DNA from: Chitinophaga pinensis DSM 2588
GTDB taxonomy: Bacteria > Bacteroidota > Bacteroidia > Chitinophagales > Chitinophagaceae
DNA: 64,000 bases
Direction: 5' to 3'
Assembly: GCF_000024005.1 (NCBI RefSeq)
Contig: NC_013132.1
Coordinates: forward strand, 7,868,001-7,932,000
A program made the position numbers and the translations under genes. Numbering within the stretch: the stretch's first letter is position 1; each line of letters starts with the position of its first letter. This document shows positions 1 through 10,141 of this stretch, one piece after another. The notes below the pieces were generated by a model. It was not told where the DNA came from. It searched no databases and saw nothing but the letters and a program-made list of their open reading frames with translations.

Positions 1-495
1 ACTACCGGATGCTTCCCCTTCCTTTACGACAAATCCGCCACCGATAGAATAATAGGTAGCAGCCTGTTGCTCTCCGTCTGCAAAAGTGACCAGGAAAGTC
101 AGTGCATTGGGATGGAAAGGCAGTGATTCTTCGAACAGGAAAGAGATATCCTGTAAGGGGTCAAATGCAATACGGTGCGTACCGCCGAGCATCATTTCCT
201 TATTTCGGCGGATATCATCCATTTTGCTGTTAATCTGATTCACATCAAATGTAACAGGGTCATCACCACAAAGACCTAGCTGCACCGCGATATCCGTACC
301 GTGGCCATGACCAGTCTTGGCTAATGAGCCATATAACAAAACGCTGACGTGTTCAATGGAATTGAGTTTTCGTCCTGTAGCCTGAATTTCTTGCAGGAAC
401 TGCAGGGCCGCCCGCCATGGGCCTAACGTGTGTGAGCTGGAAGGACCTACGCCTATCTTAAAAATATCAAAAACCGATATACATTCGTGTGCCAC
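1..495 (-). CDS. sdaA: L-serine ammonia-lyase, 5' part (runs off the left edge)
   Basis: Deaminates L-serine to pyruvate and ammonia with an oxygen-sensitive 4Fe-4S cluster (family knowledge). The visible 165 codons carry the N-terminal signature [19 protein letters not shown] and, near the window edge, [14 protein letters not shown], both typical of the SdaA beta domain. No ATG lies in frame before the signature. I chose GTG at 493-495, giving [13 protein letters not shown], because relatives begin only a few residues before this motif. A TACATTTG minus-7 box lies 15 nt upstream of it. The iron-sulfur alpha domain must lie beyond position 1. Identity is secure; the start is moderately sure. 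Confidence 0.9.
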   Translation of the reverse strand, partial: MAHECISVFDIFKIGVGPSSSHTLGPWRAALQFLQEIQATGRKLNSIEHVSVLLYGSLAKTGHGHGTDIAVQLGLCGDDPVTFDVNQINSKMDDIRRNKEMMLGGTHRIAFDPLQDISFLFEESLPFHPNALTFLVTFADGEQQAATYYSIGGGFVVKEGEASGS

Positions 496-510
496 GACAT
501 AGAATTTGAA

Positions 511-518
511 CAAATGTA
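511..518 (-). promoter_or_regulatory. Minus-7 box TACATTTG for the serine ammonia-lyase
   Basis: Read on the minus strand this is TACATTTG, an exact match to the Bacteroidota minus-7 consensus TAnnTTTG, 15 nt before the GTG start. I see no good TTTG at the expected minus-33 distance. Confidence 0.5.
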
Positions 519-636
519 AGCGGATTTTGCATACCGCCTCTTTATATATAGGCGTATTACAATATCATTACAGGGCGCGACTGCATAGTACGCCAGTACC
601 AGACTCGTGTAATAAAATTGTAAGGTAGCTGTAGAC

Positions 637-797
637 AATTAAGAATTAAGAATTAAGAATTAAGAATTGAAATGCGGCGGAGATGGGCTGGCATAAAAGG
701 AAGGGCATTTACAATGTAAATGTTAATTAGTCAATATGTTAGTCTGAACAACATGAGTAGTCAGCAATTCTTAATTCCTAATTCCTAATTCCTAATT
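637..797. repeat. Paired heptad-repeat element: two 32-nt inverted arms
   Basis: Left arm 637-668 is AATT plus four AAGAATT heptads. Right arm 766-797 is the inverted counterpart (AATT then CTTAATT and CCTAATT units). The 97-nt spacer begins with GAAATGCGGCGGAGATG, related to the cores of the elements at 55744 and 59161. The element fills the gap between the 5' end of the serine ammonia-lyase gene and the 3' end of the FKBP lipoprotein gene. It has no coding potential. Confidence 0.9.
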
Positions 798-828
798 AAA
801 AAAGCCTGCTCCATTACAGAACAGGCTT
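796..828 (-). terminator. Terminator of the FKBP lipoprotein operon
   Basis: Inverted repeat AAGCCTG (802-808) / CAGGCTT (822-828). On the minus strand it is followed by a run of T, 25 nt after the stop of the 853-1365 gene. It abuts the right arm of the heptad element. Confidence 0.75.
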
Positions 829-852
829 CTCAGTGTAAAGTACAAATTATTG

Positions 853-1365
853 CTATTGTATCGGGTTGGTCAGATCTACCAGTTCGATATCAAATATCAA
901 CGGAGAGTTTGCCGGAATGCCATCTTTTGCCTGCGCACCGTATCCGTAATAAGAAGGAATATATACCCTGATCTTACCGCCTTTGGAGATTCTTGTCAGT
1001 GCAAATTGCCAGCCTACAATCACGCTTCCTGCCATAAACTCACGTGTGGTGGTACCTGTGGTAGCATCAAACACAACATCATTCAGCAGTTTACCGGTAT
1101 ATAAAACCTTTACTTTAGTCGTGTTGTATTTCACGCTGTCTACCCCATTACCCGGTACGGAAATATTGTAGAAAATACCACTGATAGAATCCTGTATAGC
1201 TGTCAGGTTTTTAGCTTTCAGGTAAGCCTTGATAGAGTCAACATCCTTATTGAACTGAGGAGTCGGGTCATAAGGTTCAGTTTTGTCTTTGCTGCAGGCT
1301 GCAAAAAAAACCATCATCATCGCTGCTCCGATAAAAAGCAGGTGTCTCATGCGAAATCTTTTCAT
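853..1365 (-). CDS. FKBP-type peptidyl-prolyl cis-trans isomerase lipoprotein
   Basis: A predicted envelope prolyl isomerase of 170 residues. A short charged N-terminus and hydrophobic segment end in a lipobox (FFAAC, Cys at about residue 24), so the protein should be lipid-anchored. The C-terminal half is an FKBP domain: VKVLYTGKLLNDVVFDAT, then GWQFALTRISKGGKIRVYIPSYYGYG and the closing LIFDIELVDL. MRHLLF at residue 6 is an alternative start. A second FKBP lipoprotein lies 43 nt upstream on the same strand, probably an old tandem duplication and one transcription unit. Confidence 0.9.
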   Translation of the reverse strand: MKRFRMRHLLFIGAAMMMVFFAACSKDKTEPYDPTPQFNKDVDSIKAYLKAKNLTAIQDSISGIFYNISVPGNGVDSVKYNTTKVKVLYTGKLLNDVVFDATTGTTTREFMAGSVIVGWQFALTRISKGGKIRVYIPSYYGYGAQAKDGIPANSPLIFDIELVDLTNPIQ

Positions 1366-1408
1366 GAAGTGCTCGAATTTATAATATTGATAATTAATTA
1401 CGGGTGAG

Positions 1409-1915
1409 TTATTTAAAGTCTACCAGTTCCATATCACAGACAAGAACGGTATTCGCAGGTATAATATTACCTACAGCGATATTACCAAAGCCTAGTGGAG
1501 AAGGAATGATCAGGAATATTTTCCCTCCTTTTCCTATTTTCTGTAATCCTACCTGCCAGCCCACGATATGATCTTTCAGGGCACGACCGTCAAAGTTAGT
1601 ACTCCCAAAAGAAGCATCCAGGATAGAATCTTTCAGGTTACGGCGTACGTAACTCAGTGTAGGGACAGAATTCAGGTTCATAAAGGCGCGCTGATCGCCC
1701 GGATTCTCTATTTTATAATAAATTCCGCTGAAGTCGTGCTCCAGTCTCAGATTATTGGCGCTGATATATTGTTGAATAGCAATATCCTGTTCTCTCATTG
1801 TTCTTTCGTAGTCACCGACATCGTTGTAGGCTTCAGACTGTTCATCTTTTGAACAACCGGTTATCAGGACAAGTGATAATAAAAGACTAAAAGCGGCGCG
1901 TAAATATGCGTTCAT
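1409..1915 (-). CDS. FKBP-type peptidyl-prolyl isomerase lipoprotein, divergent paralogue
   Basis: A 168-residue protein with signal sequence MNAYLRAAFSLLLSLVLITG followed by the lipobox cysteine. I set the start at 1915 rather than the longer frame to 2002, because the longer frame adds a non-signal stretch and would run into the groEL terminator. The C-terminus keeps the FKBP layout (GWQVGLQKIGKGGKIFLIIP, then NTVLVCDMELVDF). The early part is diverged: DSILDASFGSTNFDG replaces the usual GxxFDSS pattern. Activity is therefore less certain than for its neighbour at 853-1365. Confidence 0.85.
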   Translation of the reverse strand: MNAYLRAAFSLLLSLVLITGCSKDEQSEAYNDVGDYERTMREQDIAIQQYISANNLRLEHDFSGIYYKIENPGDQRAFMNLNSVPTLSYVRRNLKDSILDASFGSTNFDGRALKDHIVGWQVGLQKIGKGGKIFLIIPSPLGFGNIAVGNIIPANTVLVCDMELVDFK

Positions 1916-1959
1916 ACAGTTATAACGGAGATAATACCCTAAAGTTACAGTAAGCGCAC

Positions 1960-1999
1960 AAAAAAGGAAAGGGTATCTGCCAGATGACAGATACCCTTT
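1960..1999 (-). terminator. groESL operon terminator
   Basis: Twelve-base perfect inverted repeat AAAGGGTATCTG (1968-1979) / CAGATACCCTTT (1988-1999). On the minus strand a T-rich run follows. It lies 24 nt after the groEL stop codon. Confidence 0.85.
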
Positions 2000-2022
2000 C
2001 ACTTATATTTTTGGATACTATA

Positions 2023-3998
<1,976 letters not shown>

Positions 3999-4042
3999 AT
4001 AATTATACTTTTTAAAAAGGTAATATGAAGGTTTATTGTGCT

Positions 4043-4068
4043 CTTGGCACTTCGATAATTGTGCCAAG
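4043..4068. promoter_or_regulatory. Inverted repeat upstream of groES, possible heat-shock operator
   Basis: CTTGGCAC - 10 nt - GTGCCAAG, two perfect 8-base arms centred about 57 nt before the groES start. Its position and layout resemble CIRCE (TTAGCACTC-N9-GAGTGCTAA), but the sequence is different. The regulator is unknown and the operator role is inference. Confidence 0.5.
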
Positions 4069-4102
4069 GCATTTTTCTGGTCAAATTTTCAGTCACCGAA
4101 GA

Positions 4103-4117
4103 TAGGCATATTGCCTA
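4103..4117. promoter_or_regulatory. Small palindrome TAGGCA-TAT-TGCCTA upstream of groES
   Basis: Six-base perfect arms with a three-base centre, 35 nt beyond the larger inverted repeat. It could be a second operator or chance. Low confidence. Confidence 0.3.
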
Positions 4118-4353
4118 CACTGACAAAAATGCCATTTTTTCAGAAAAAACCTGACAGAATCAATGTGCAAATCCTAAACTACCGACATATCTTCCTTACT
4201 TCTGCCGCACAAACGCAGCAAATTGTCATATTTCTCCTGTCTCACCGGCAGAAAAATATCATTATTACATGAATATCAATCAGATAGACATAAACCACCT
4301 CGTAAAAGCTACCTAATTATGAATTGCCAATACCTATTTGGTCAAATTTTCCA

Positions 4354-4361
4354 TAGCTTTG
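4354..4361 (+). promoter_or_regulatory. Minus-7 box TAGCTTTG for the nusB operon
   Basis: Exact TAnnTTTG match 27 nt before the nusB ATG. A TTTG at 4337-4340 is closer than the usual minus-33 spacing, so only the minus-7 element is well supported. Confidence 0.45.
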
Positions 4362-4388
4362 CGCCCTCATACAGTTCTTGATTATAAG

Positions 4389-5318
4389 ATGATTAGCAGA
4401 AGAAATATCCGGGTGAAGGTCATGCAGACCCTTTATGCGCTCGAAACGATGGAACCGGGTGCGATTAAGCCGGGCACGGCCACCAGTTTGCTGAACGAAA
4501 AACTGGACCAGACAAGTCAGCTCTTTACATACATGTTATACTGCCTCACGCAGGTAGCACAATATGCAGAAATTGACGCTCAGACCCGCGCTTCCAAACA
4601 CCTTCCCTCAGCAGCCGACCTGCAGGTCAACACCAAAATAGCGGGAAATGAGTTCATTTTCCAGATCATCAATGACAAAGGTTTTCAGGTGAACCTGGAA
4701 CAATGGAAGCTCAAACACCTTCCGGAACCAGACCTGATCAGAAAACTGTACAACACGCTCACAGCCACAGACATTTACCAGCAATACACCCAGGAGCCAG
4801 GCCGCAGCAAAGCGACCGAAAAGGAGATCATGGAGTATGTATACAAAGAGATCCTTATTAAAAATGAGCTGTTCCTGCAGCACATGGAAGATAGCTTCCT
4901 GCACTGGAGCGACGACGCCGAAATGATGGACCTCCTGGTAGCCAATTACATGCACAAACCGCACCTCTTCAATTTTCTTCAGCTGATCAGCCGGGAGAAA
5001 CTGGAGTATGCACGTGAACTGCTGCTGACCGTACTTGATAAGAAAGAATATTGCCTGGAGCTGATTAAGCCAAAATTACAGAACTGGGATCCTGAACGTA
5101 TCGCCGCAGTGGATATGCTGTTAATGGAGATGGGTGTATGTGAGTTCCTGTATTTCCCAACCATACCTACCAAGGTGACAATCAATGAATACATTGATCT
5201 GGCGAAGGCATACAGTACTCCTCAGAGTGGTCAGTTCGTAAATGGTATTCTGGATAATATCCTGAAAGACCTGGATCAGGCCAATCAGATAAAGAAGGTC
5301 GACCGTACAAAAAAATAG
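4389..5318 (+). CDS. nusB: Transcription antitermination factor NusB, long Bacteroidota form
   Basis: NusB binds boxA RNA with NusE (S10) and supports rRNA antitermination. The ATG at 4389 begins MISRRNIRVKVMQTLYALE, the standard NusB N-terminus; the frame is open upstream to 4338 but that part is not family-like. At 309 residues it is about twice the enteric protein, the usual state in this phylum. The C-terminal helical core is conserved: WDPERIAAVDMLLMEMGVCE, then PTKVTINEYIDLAKAYSTPQ and FVNGILDNI. It heads a run of four co-directional genes (nusB, DUF1573, yajC, coaE). Confidence 0.95.
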   Translation: MISRRNIRVKVMQTLYALETMEPGAIKPGTATSLLNEKLDQTSQLFTYMLYCLTQVAQYAEIDAQTRASKHLPSAADLQVNTKIAGNEFIFQIINDKGFQVNLEQWKLKHLPEPDLIRKLYNTLTATDIYQQYTQEPGRSKATEKEIMEYVYKEILIKNELFLQHMEDSFLHWSDDAEMMDLLVANYMHKPHLFNFLQLISREKLEYARELLLTVLDKKEYCLELIKPKLQNWDPERIAAVDMLLMEMGVCEFLYFPTIPTKVTINEYIDLAKAYSTPQSGQFVNGILDNILKDLDQANQIKKVDRTKK

Positions 5319-5346
5319 CTATTTTTGGGTCGAACCCGATACAATT

Positions 5347-5790
5347 ATGAAAAAGATATTCTTCTACCTGATCGCCGGCAGCCTTTTGGCAGGCGCCTGT
5401 AATAGCTCAGATGCCGGCAAAAAAGCAGCCCAGGAAACAAGCGCTGCCGCCGACACTTCAAAAGGTACGCCTGTGATCGCCTTTGATGAAATGGTCCATA
5501 ACTTCGGTAACATTACAGAAGGCGAAAGAGTGGAATATTCCTTCAAATTCACAAATACCGGAAACGGAGACCTGCTGATAACAGATGCTACCTCCAGTTG
5601 CGGTTGTACCGTTCCGGACTGGCCGAAAGAACCAATCAAGCCAGGAAAGAGCAGCTACATGAAAGTGGTGTTCAACAGCGCAGGTAAAGATGGATATACT
5701 GAAAAAGAAATCATTATCAGGGCCAATACAAAGCCTGAACAGGTACAGGGACCAAAAATCCAGTGTACGATAATGAAACAGAAATCATAA
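5347..5790 (+). CDS. DUF1573 domain lipoprotein
   Basis: A 147-residue secreted lipoprotein with signal MKKIFFYLIAGSLLAGAC and lipid cysteine at residue 18. After a short Ala-rich linker comes a DUF1573 domain: HNFGNITEGERVEYSFKFTNTGNGDLLITDATSSCGCTVPDWPKEPIKPG. The CGC pair and the immunoglobulin-like layout are typical. Its function in the family is not established. It starts 28 nt after nusB and ends 30 nt before yajC, an arrangement common in Bacteroidota. Confidence 0.9.
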   Translation: MKKIFFYLIAGSLLAGACNSSDAGKKAAQETSAAADTSKGTPVIAFDEMVHNFGNITEGERVEYSFKFTNTGNGDLLITDATSSCGCTVPDWPKEPIKPGKSSYMKVVFNSAGKDGYTEKEIIIRANTKPEQVQGPKIQCTIMKQKS

Positions 5791-5820
5791 CAAACTAACA
5801 ACAAATAACAACTTAATACG

Positions 5821-6174
5821 ATGTACACTAACATGCTGAACGTTCTACTGATGGGTGGTGGTGCAGCTGGTGCTCAAGGTGGCGCTGGCTTCCAGTTTAT
5901 ATTTATCGGGGGTATGATCCTGGTAATGTGGTTATTCATGATCCGTCCTCAGACTAAGAAAGCAAAACTGCAAAAAGACTTTATCAGCAATCTGCGCGAA
6001 GGCGACAAAATCGTTACTATCGCAGGTATCCATGGCAAGGTTAAAAAGATCAACGACAATAATACCCTCCAGATCGAGGTAAGCCCGGGTACTTACTTTA
6101 CAGTTGAACGCTCTGCGATCAGCATGGAGTATACCTCTGCTCAGCAGAAAGCTGCCGAGACACCTGCAAAATAA
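5821..6174 (+). CDS. yajC: Preprotein translocase subunit YajC
   Basis: Small inner-membrane accessory of the SecDF-SecYEG complex. It has 117 residues with a single transmembrane helix at about 25-41 (FIFIGGMILVMWLFMIRPQ), followed at once by the diagnostic RPQTKKAKLQKDFISNLREGDKIVTIAGIHGKV. The cytoplasmic tail ends in a short Ala/Lys stretch. Its partner secDF lies elsewhere in the window (11917-15084). Confidence 0.95.
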   Translation: MYTNMLNVLLMGGGAAGAQGGAGFQFIFIGGMILVMWLFMIRPQTKKAKLQKDFISNLREGDKIVTIAGIHGKVKKINDNNTLQIEVSPGTYFTVERSAISMEYTSAQQKAAETPAK

Positions 6175-6196
6175 TTTGCTGTCTTCCGACAGTAAG

Positions 6197-6231
6197 TCCC
6201 AAATTCCCTCGCGGAGTTTGGGATTTTTTTT
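6197..6231 (+). terminator. Terminator after yajC
   Basis: TCCCAAA (6197-6203) / TTTGGGA (6217-6223), extended inward by CC/GG pairs, followed by eight T. It separates yajC from coaE, so coaE should depend on read-through or its own promoter. Confidence 0.85.
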
Positions 6232-6244
6232 GGAATTTGGTGCT

Positions 6245-6841
6245 ATGTTAAAAATCGGTATTACAGGCGGAATAGGCTCGGGGAAAAGTACAGTGGCCAG
6301 GATCTTTGCCCTGCTGGGCGTTCCTGTTTACTATGCAGATGATGCTGCCAAAACTATTATGCAGACAGATGAACTGCTGATACAACAGGTGAAAGAACAT
6401 TTCGGAGAACATATCTATAGTGCCGGTAATGTCCTTGACAGAGCAGCCCTCGGGAAAATTGTATTCAACGATAAAGATAAGCTGGAACTGCTCAACTCCC
6501 TCGTACACCCCGCTACCATCCGTCATAGCGATGAATGGGCCGACCGACAAACCGCCCCTTACGTACTAAAAGAAGCCGCCCTCCTCTTTGAATCAGGCTC
6601 TTTTCAATTTCTCGATAAATGCATCGGCGTATCCGCTCCCCAGCCCCTACGTATACACCGTGTCATGAAACGTGACAATATCGGCCGTGCCGATGTACTC
6701 GCCCGGATGTATAAACAGATCGATGATAATATCAAGATGAAATTGTGCGACTATGTCATTAAAAATGATGAACAGGAAATGGTCATCCCGCAAGTGCTGG
6801 CCTTGCACGGGCAACTGTTGGAGCTAGCAGGGAGGAATTAA
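6245..6841 (+). CDS. coaE: Dephospho-CoA kinase
   Basis: Last step of coenzyme A synthesis: phosphorylates the 3'-OH of dephospho-CoA. It has 198 residues starting MLKIGITGGIGSGKSTVARI, with the P-loop at residues 8-15, YADDAAK in the substrate region and LVHP further on. The frame extends upstream to 6104, but that part overlaps yajC and its terminator, so ATG 6245 is preferred. The TAA stop (6839-6841) lies inside the first unit of a ten-heptad repeat array. Confidence 0.95.
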   Translation: MLKIGITGGIGSGKSTVARIFALLGVPVYYADDAAKTIMQTDELLIQQVKEHFGEHIYSAGNVLDRAALGKIVFNDKDKLELLNSLVHPATIRHSDEWADRQTAPYVLKEAALLFESGSFQFLDKCIGVSAPQPLRIHRVMKRDNIGRADVLARMYKQIDDNIKMKLCDYVIKNDEQEMVIPQVLALHGQLLELAGRN

Positions 6842-7125
6842 GAATTAAGAATTAAGAATTAGGAATTAGGAATTAGGAATTAAGAATTAAGAATTAAGAA
6901 TTAAGAATTAGCTGTTTAGAGGGGAGTTCGCAATAATTGTTTCCCGCTGAAAGCGTCAAATAAATTACAAATCGGAAATGCAGCAGAGAGTTGTGGATAT
7001 CTGAGTTTGAGTAAATGAAGATAATAAGTTGTGGCGGATGTTTGCAAAGAGATTTAGACAGGAATTAAGAATTATCGTAAAGATCTTCGCGATAATTCTT
7101 AATTCTTAATTTTTAATTCTTAATT
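6836..7125. repeat. Paired heptad-repeat element with an expanded ten-unit left arm
   Basis: Left arm 6836-6909 is AATT plus ten heptads (three AAGAATT, three AGGAATT, four AAGAATT). Right arm 7094-7125 is 32 nt, AATT plus four inverted units. Inside the right end is a perfect 16-base inverted repeat (7062-7077 and 7090-7105) around a 12-nt loop containing AAGATCTTCG, the motif seen in the other cores. The 5' part of the left arm supplies the coaE stop codon. The spacer 6910-7061 holds nothing I recognise. Confidence 0.9.
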
Positions 7126-7163
7126 ACAAGTAATTAACCCAATTAACATAACCATACGATTTC

Positions 7164-10043
7164 ATGGGGAAAACCATTACACAAGGCAGTAACAATAAGA
7201 ACAAAGTAACTCCCGTACTATTGCTGGAGTTGCAATCCAATCACCCCGAACCGGTGAAGATCAGTGCAGGGATGTTGAAAGAAGATGCGGCCGGACGTAC
7301 CTGTCAGCGTGTGCCTCTGAGTGATAAAAAATCATTATCTATCTTCAATACACTGCCGGCAGGCGTACAACACCTGCTGCAACCCTGTACGCAGGAAGCT
7401 ATGGTCTACAAAGAACTACAGCTGAAAGAGAAGTTCCGCGACAATCCCGTAAAAGAACTTACCCAGCAGCAGTTTATACAGGAAGGCCTGCAACAGTACC
7501 TCTACCATACATTACAGCAACTACGGCCACTAACGCCCGTATTGCCCTGGTATACCATGATCACGGACGATAGTATGCTCATGAAACATACGCGTCCGGT
7601 AACAGTCAGCAACTTCACCCCTATCCTCTCCTTCGAACTGAAACGTACGACTACCGGCGCTTTGCGCATGGTGGCCATCGTCACTATCAACGGACAGGTA
7701 GCGCCACTCTCCGGTTTTGAACATTACGGATTCCTGCTACGCAGAGAAGGTGAATTGTTTATCCTCGCTCCCGCTGCCGCCGCTATACTGGAACAATTTC
7801 CTGCCGGCGTAAAAGAAATCCCTGCTGCAGAAGAAACCACATTCATCCAGGAGGTACTGCCTGCTTTAAGTGAACAATACACCGTGGACAAAAGCATCCT
7901 CTTACAAAAAGAAGTCATCGATACAGCACCGGAATGCAACATCTGGCTGAGTGAACTGAATAAGTCTTTTCTCGTACTGACTCCGCAATGGCAATACGGC
8001 AATTTCTCCATTGAAGACAGCAGCGAACCTGTGGTACTCCGGGCAGAAGGCGATATACAGTACGAGATACGGCGACACATGGAGGCAGAAAAAGAAATGA
8101 TCGCCTTCATCCGTAGTCTGCATACACGTTTTGCACAACAGCGTAACGGTTATTTCTATCTGCCTTTCGCAGACGCAGAGAAAAGCCAGTGGCTCGTTAA
8201 ATGCTATCGCAAGCTGACAGATAAGAACATTGGCGTATACGGCATGGATCAGCTGAAGCACTTCCGTTATAACACCAATATACCTGTAATGGATGTGCGC
8301 TGGCACAGTGATGATAAAGATACTTTCGATCTTGAAATAGATATACACTACGGCGATATTCCCGTTGCCCTCACCGATATACAAAAAGCCTTACAACACC
8401 GGCAACCACACCTCTTACTGAAAGACGGAACCATCGGTGTCATCCCCGATGAATGGCTGCATAAACATGATCTGCTGTGGAAACTCGGACAGGTCAATAA
8501 AGACAGACTGAAATTATCACGCCTGCATTTTACTGTCGCCCAGGAAATGCTGGAAAACAGAGAAACGCCGGTACAGGAAAATACACTGGAGAAACTACGC
8601 CGTTTACAGGCACACTCCGCCGGACAATTCCCTGTCCCTACAGCCGTACAGGCCACACTTCGTAATTATCAGCAGGCAGGATTTGAGTGGATGTGTTTGC
8701 TGGATGCAATGCGCTGGGGTGGCTGCCTGGCAGATGATATGGGTCTTGGTAAAACCTTACAGACCATCACCTTTTTGCAACACCTCGCAGAAAAATACCC
8801 GGGCGAAACACACCTGGTGATATGTCCAACCTCATTGATCTATAACTGGCAGGCCGAATTGCAGAAATTTGCACCCGGTTTGCGCTACACGGTGTACCAT
8901 GGTGGTAACAGACAATATGACGCCGCTGCCTGGAAACAACAACAACTGATCATCACCAGTTATGGTACCGTGCGTAGTGATGCCGCAATCTTCAACAATC
9001 ATATATTCGGTTATGTCGTACTGGATGAAAGTCAGGTGATCAAGAATCCTTCTTCACAAACGACCAAAGCACTACAGGTACTGCAATGCCGCAACAGACT
9101 TATATTGAGCGGTACTCCTATCCAGAATAACACCATGGATCTTTATGCGCAAATGAACTTTGCGAATCCCGGACTGTTAGGTAATCAGGCGTTCTTTAAG
9201 TCAGAATTTGCCATGCCGATTGACAAATATGCCGACGCAGAAAAGGCAGGCCGGCTGCGCAGATTAATCTATCCCTTCCTGCTGCGACGTACCAAAGAAC
9301 AAATTGCACAGGATTTGCCGGATAAGACTGAGATCATTATGTGGTGTGAGATGGGCGAAGAACAGCGGAAATCGTACAACCGCATACGCGATATGTACAA
9401 GGAAAAGCTGCTCAAACAGATCAACGAATCGGGAATGGCTGCCAGTACTATTTACGTACTGGAAGGTCTGACCCGGCTACGACAGATCTGTAATGCGCCG
9501 CAATTAGTGGAACAGGAATCGCATGTAACCAGTTCTGTCAAACTGGATGAACTGATGCGCGAAATCAGTGAGAATACCGGCGCACATAAAGTACTGGTCT
9601 TTTCACAATTCACCGGCATGTTACAGCTGATCGCGAAATCCATGGAAGGTGAAGGTCTTCCCTTCCTCTACCTGGATGGCAGCACCAAAGCTGAGAACAG
9701 ACAACAACTGGTGCAGCAATTCCAGACAGACGAGCAGGTGAGGGTGTTTCTGATCAGTCTGAAAGCAGGGGGTGTCGGATTGACATTAACCGCCGCTGAT
9801 TATGTCTACCTCGTAGACCCATGGTGGAACCCGGCAGCAGAACAACAGGCGATTGACCGTACCCACCGTATCGGTCAGCAGAATAAAGTTTTTGCCTATA
9901 AAATGATCTGTAAAGACAGTGTCGAAGAAAAAATACTGGCACTCCAGGAAAGAAAGAAAATGATTGCCGATGACCTGATCAGTGAGGATACCGGCTTCGT
10001 GAAAAAGCTGACAGAAGACGATGTTGCTTTCCTGTTCAGTTAA
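7164..10043 (+). CDS. SNF2/RapA-family DEAD-like helicase (ATPase)
   Basis: A large SWI2/SNF2 ATPase of 959 residues that should translocate on DNA or remodel nucleoprotein. The C-terminal half holds both RecA-like lobes: DDMGLGKT (Walker A, about 523-530), LDESQVIKNPSSQ (motif II, about 618), LSGTPIQNNTMDLYAQMNF, VFSQFTGML, SLKAGGVGLTLTAADYVYLVDPWWNPAAEQQAIDRTHRIGQ (motifs V-VI, about 870-905). The N-terminal 480 residues are the less conserved helicase-associated part. It is monocistronic, flanked by a heptad element and a GH5 gene with its own promoter. The partner is unknown. Confidence 0.92.
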   Translation: MGKTITQGSNNKNKVTPVLLLELQSNHPEPVKISAGMLKEDAAGRTCQRVPLSDKKSLSIFNTLPAGVQHLLQPCTQEAMVYKELQLKEKFRDNPVKELTQQQFIQEGLQQYLYHTLQQLRPLTPVLPWYTMITDDSMLMKHTRPVTVSNFTPILSFELKRTTTGALRMVAIVTINGQVAPLSGFEHYGFLLRREGELFILAPAAAAILEQFPAGVKEIPAAEETTFIQEVLPALSEQYTVDKSILLQKEVIDTAPECNIWLSELNKSFLVLTPQWQYGNFSIEDSSEPVVLRAEGDIQYEIRRHMEAEKEMIAFIRSLHTRFAQQRNGYFYLPFADAEKSQWLVKCYRKLTDKNIGVYGMDQLKHFRYNTNIPVMDVRWHSDDKDTFDLEIDIHYGDIPVALTDIQKALQHRQPHLLLKDGTIGVIPDEWLHKHDLLWKLGQVNKDRLKLSRLHFTVAQEMLENRETPVQENTLEKLRRLQAHSAGQFPVPTAVQATLRNYQQAGFEWMCLLDAMRWGGCLADDMGLGKTLQTITFLQHLAEKYPGETHLVICPTSLIYNWQAELQKFAPGLRYTVYHGGNRQYDAAAWKQQQLIITSYGTVRSDAAIFNNHIFGYVVLDESQVIKNPSSQTTKALQVLQCRNRLILSGTPIQNNTMDLYAQMNFANPGLLGNQAFFKSEFAMPIDKYADAEKAGRLRRLIYPFLLRRTKEQIAQDLPDKTEIIMWCEMGEEQRKSYNRIRDMYKEKLLKQINESGMAASTIYVLEGLTRLRQICNAPQLVEQESHVTSSVKLDELMREISENTGAHKVLVFSQFTGMLQLIAKSMEGEGLPFLYLDGSTKAENRQQLVQQFQTDEQVRVFLISLKAGGVGLTLTAADYVYLVDPWWNPAAEQQAIDRTHRIGQQNKVFAYKMICKDSVEEKILALQERKKMIADDLISEDTGFVKKLTEDDVAFLFS

Positions 10044-10067
10044 CAGACTGTTCGGCCACAGTCATTG

Positions 10068-10105
10068 CCTGTTCACCCGGAGACGGTTCATTTCCGGCGA
10101 ACAGG
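10068..10105 (+). terminator. Stem-loop after the SNF2 gene
   Basis: CCTGTTCaCCCGG (10068-10080) pairs with CCGGcGAACAGG (10094-10105). There is no T-run; the next bases form the minus-33 TTTG of the following promoter. It could be a weak terminator or an operator. Confidence 0.4.
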
Positions 10106-10137
10106 TTTGACCTTACAGACTAATTTTTGAATATTTG
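10106..10137 (+). promoter_or_regulatory. Promoter of the GH5 gene, four bases from the ATG
   Basis: TTTG (10106-10109) - 20 nt - AATATTTG (10130-10137, one mismatch to TAnnTTTG) - CGTC - ATG. Transcription would begin at or next to the start codon, predicting a leaderless mRNA. The yggS-like gene at 56484 has the same geometry. Confidence 0.6.
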
Positions 10138-10141
10138 CGTC

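Larger units (their letters stand above)
3999..4388. other. Divergent promoter region between groES and nusB
   Basis: A 390-nt stretch with no gene I can support. It holds the control region of groES (two inverted repeats at 4043-4068 and 4103-4117) and a TAGCTTTG minus-7 box for nusB near its right end. The ORF 4036-4272 has no recognisable features. Confidence 0.7.

Noticed and set aside
637..797. Heptad arrays as a CRISPR array or insertion-sequence ends
   Set aside because: Units are 7 nt without unique spacers, there are no cas genes, no transposase frame lies between the arms, and no target-site duplication is evident.
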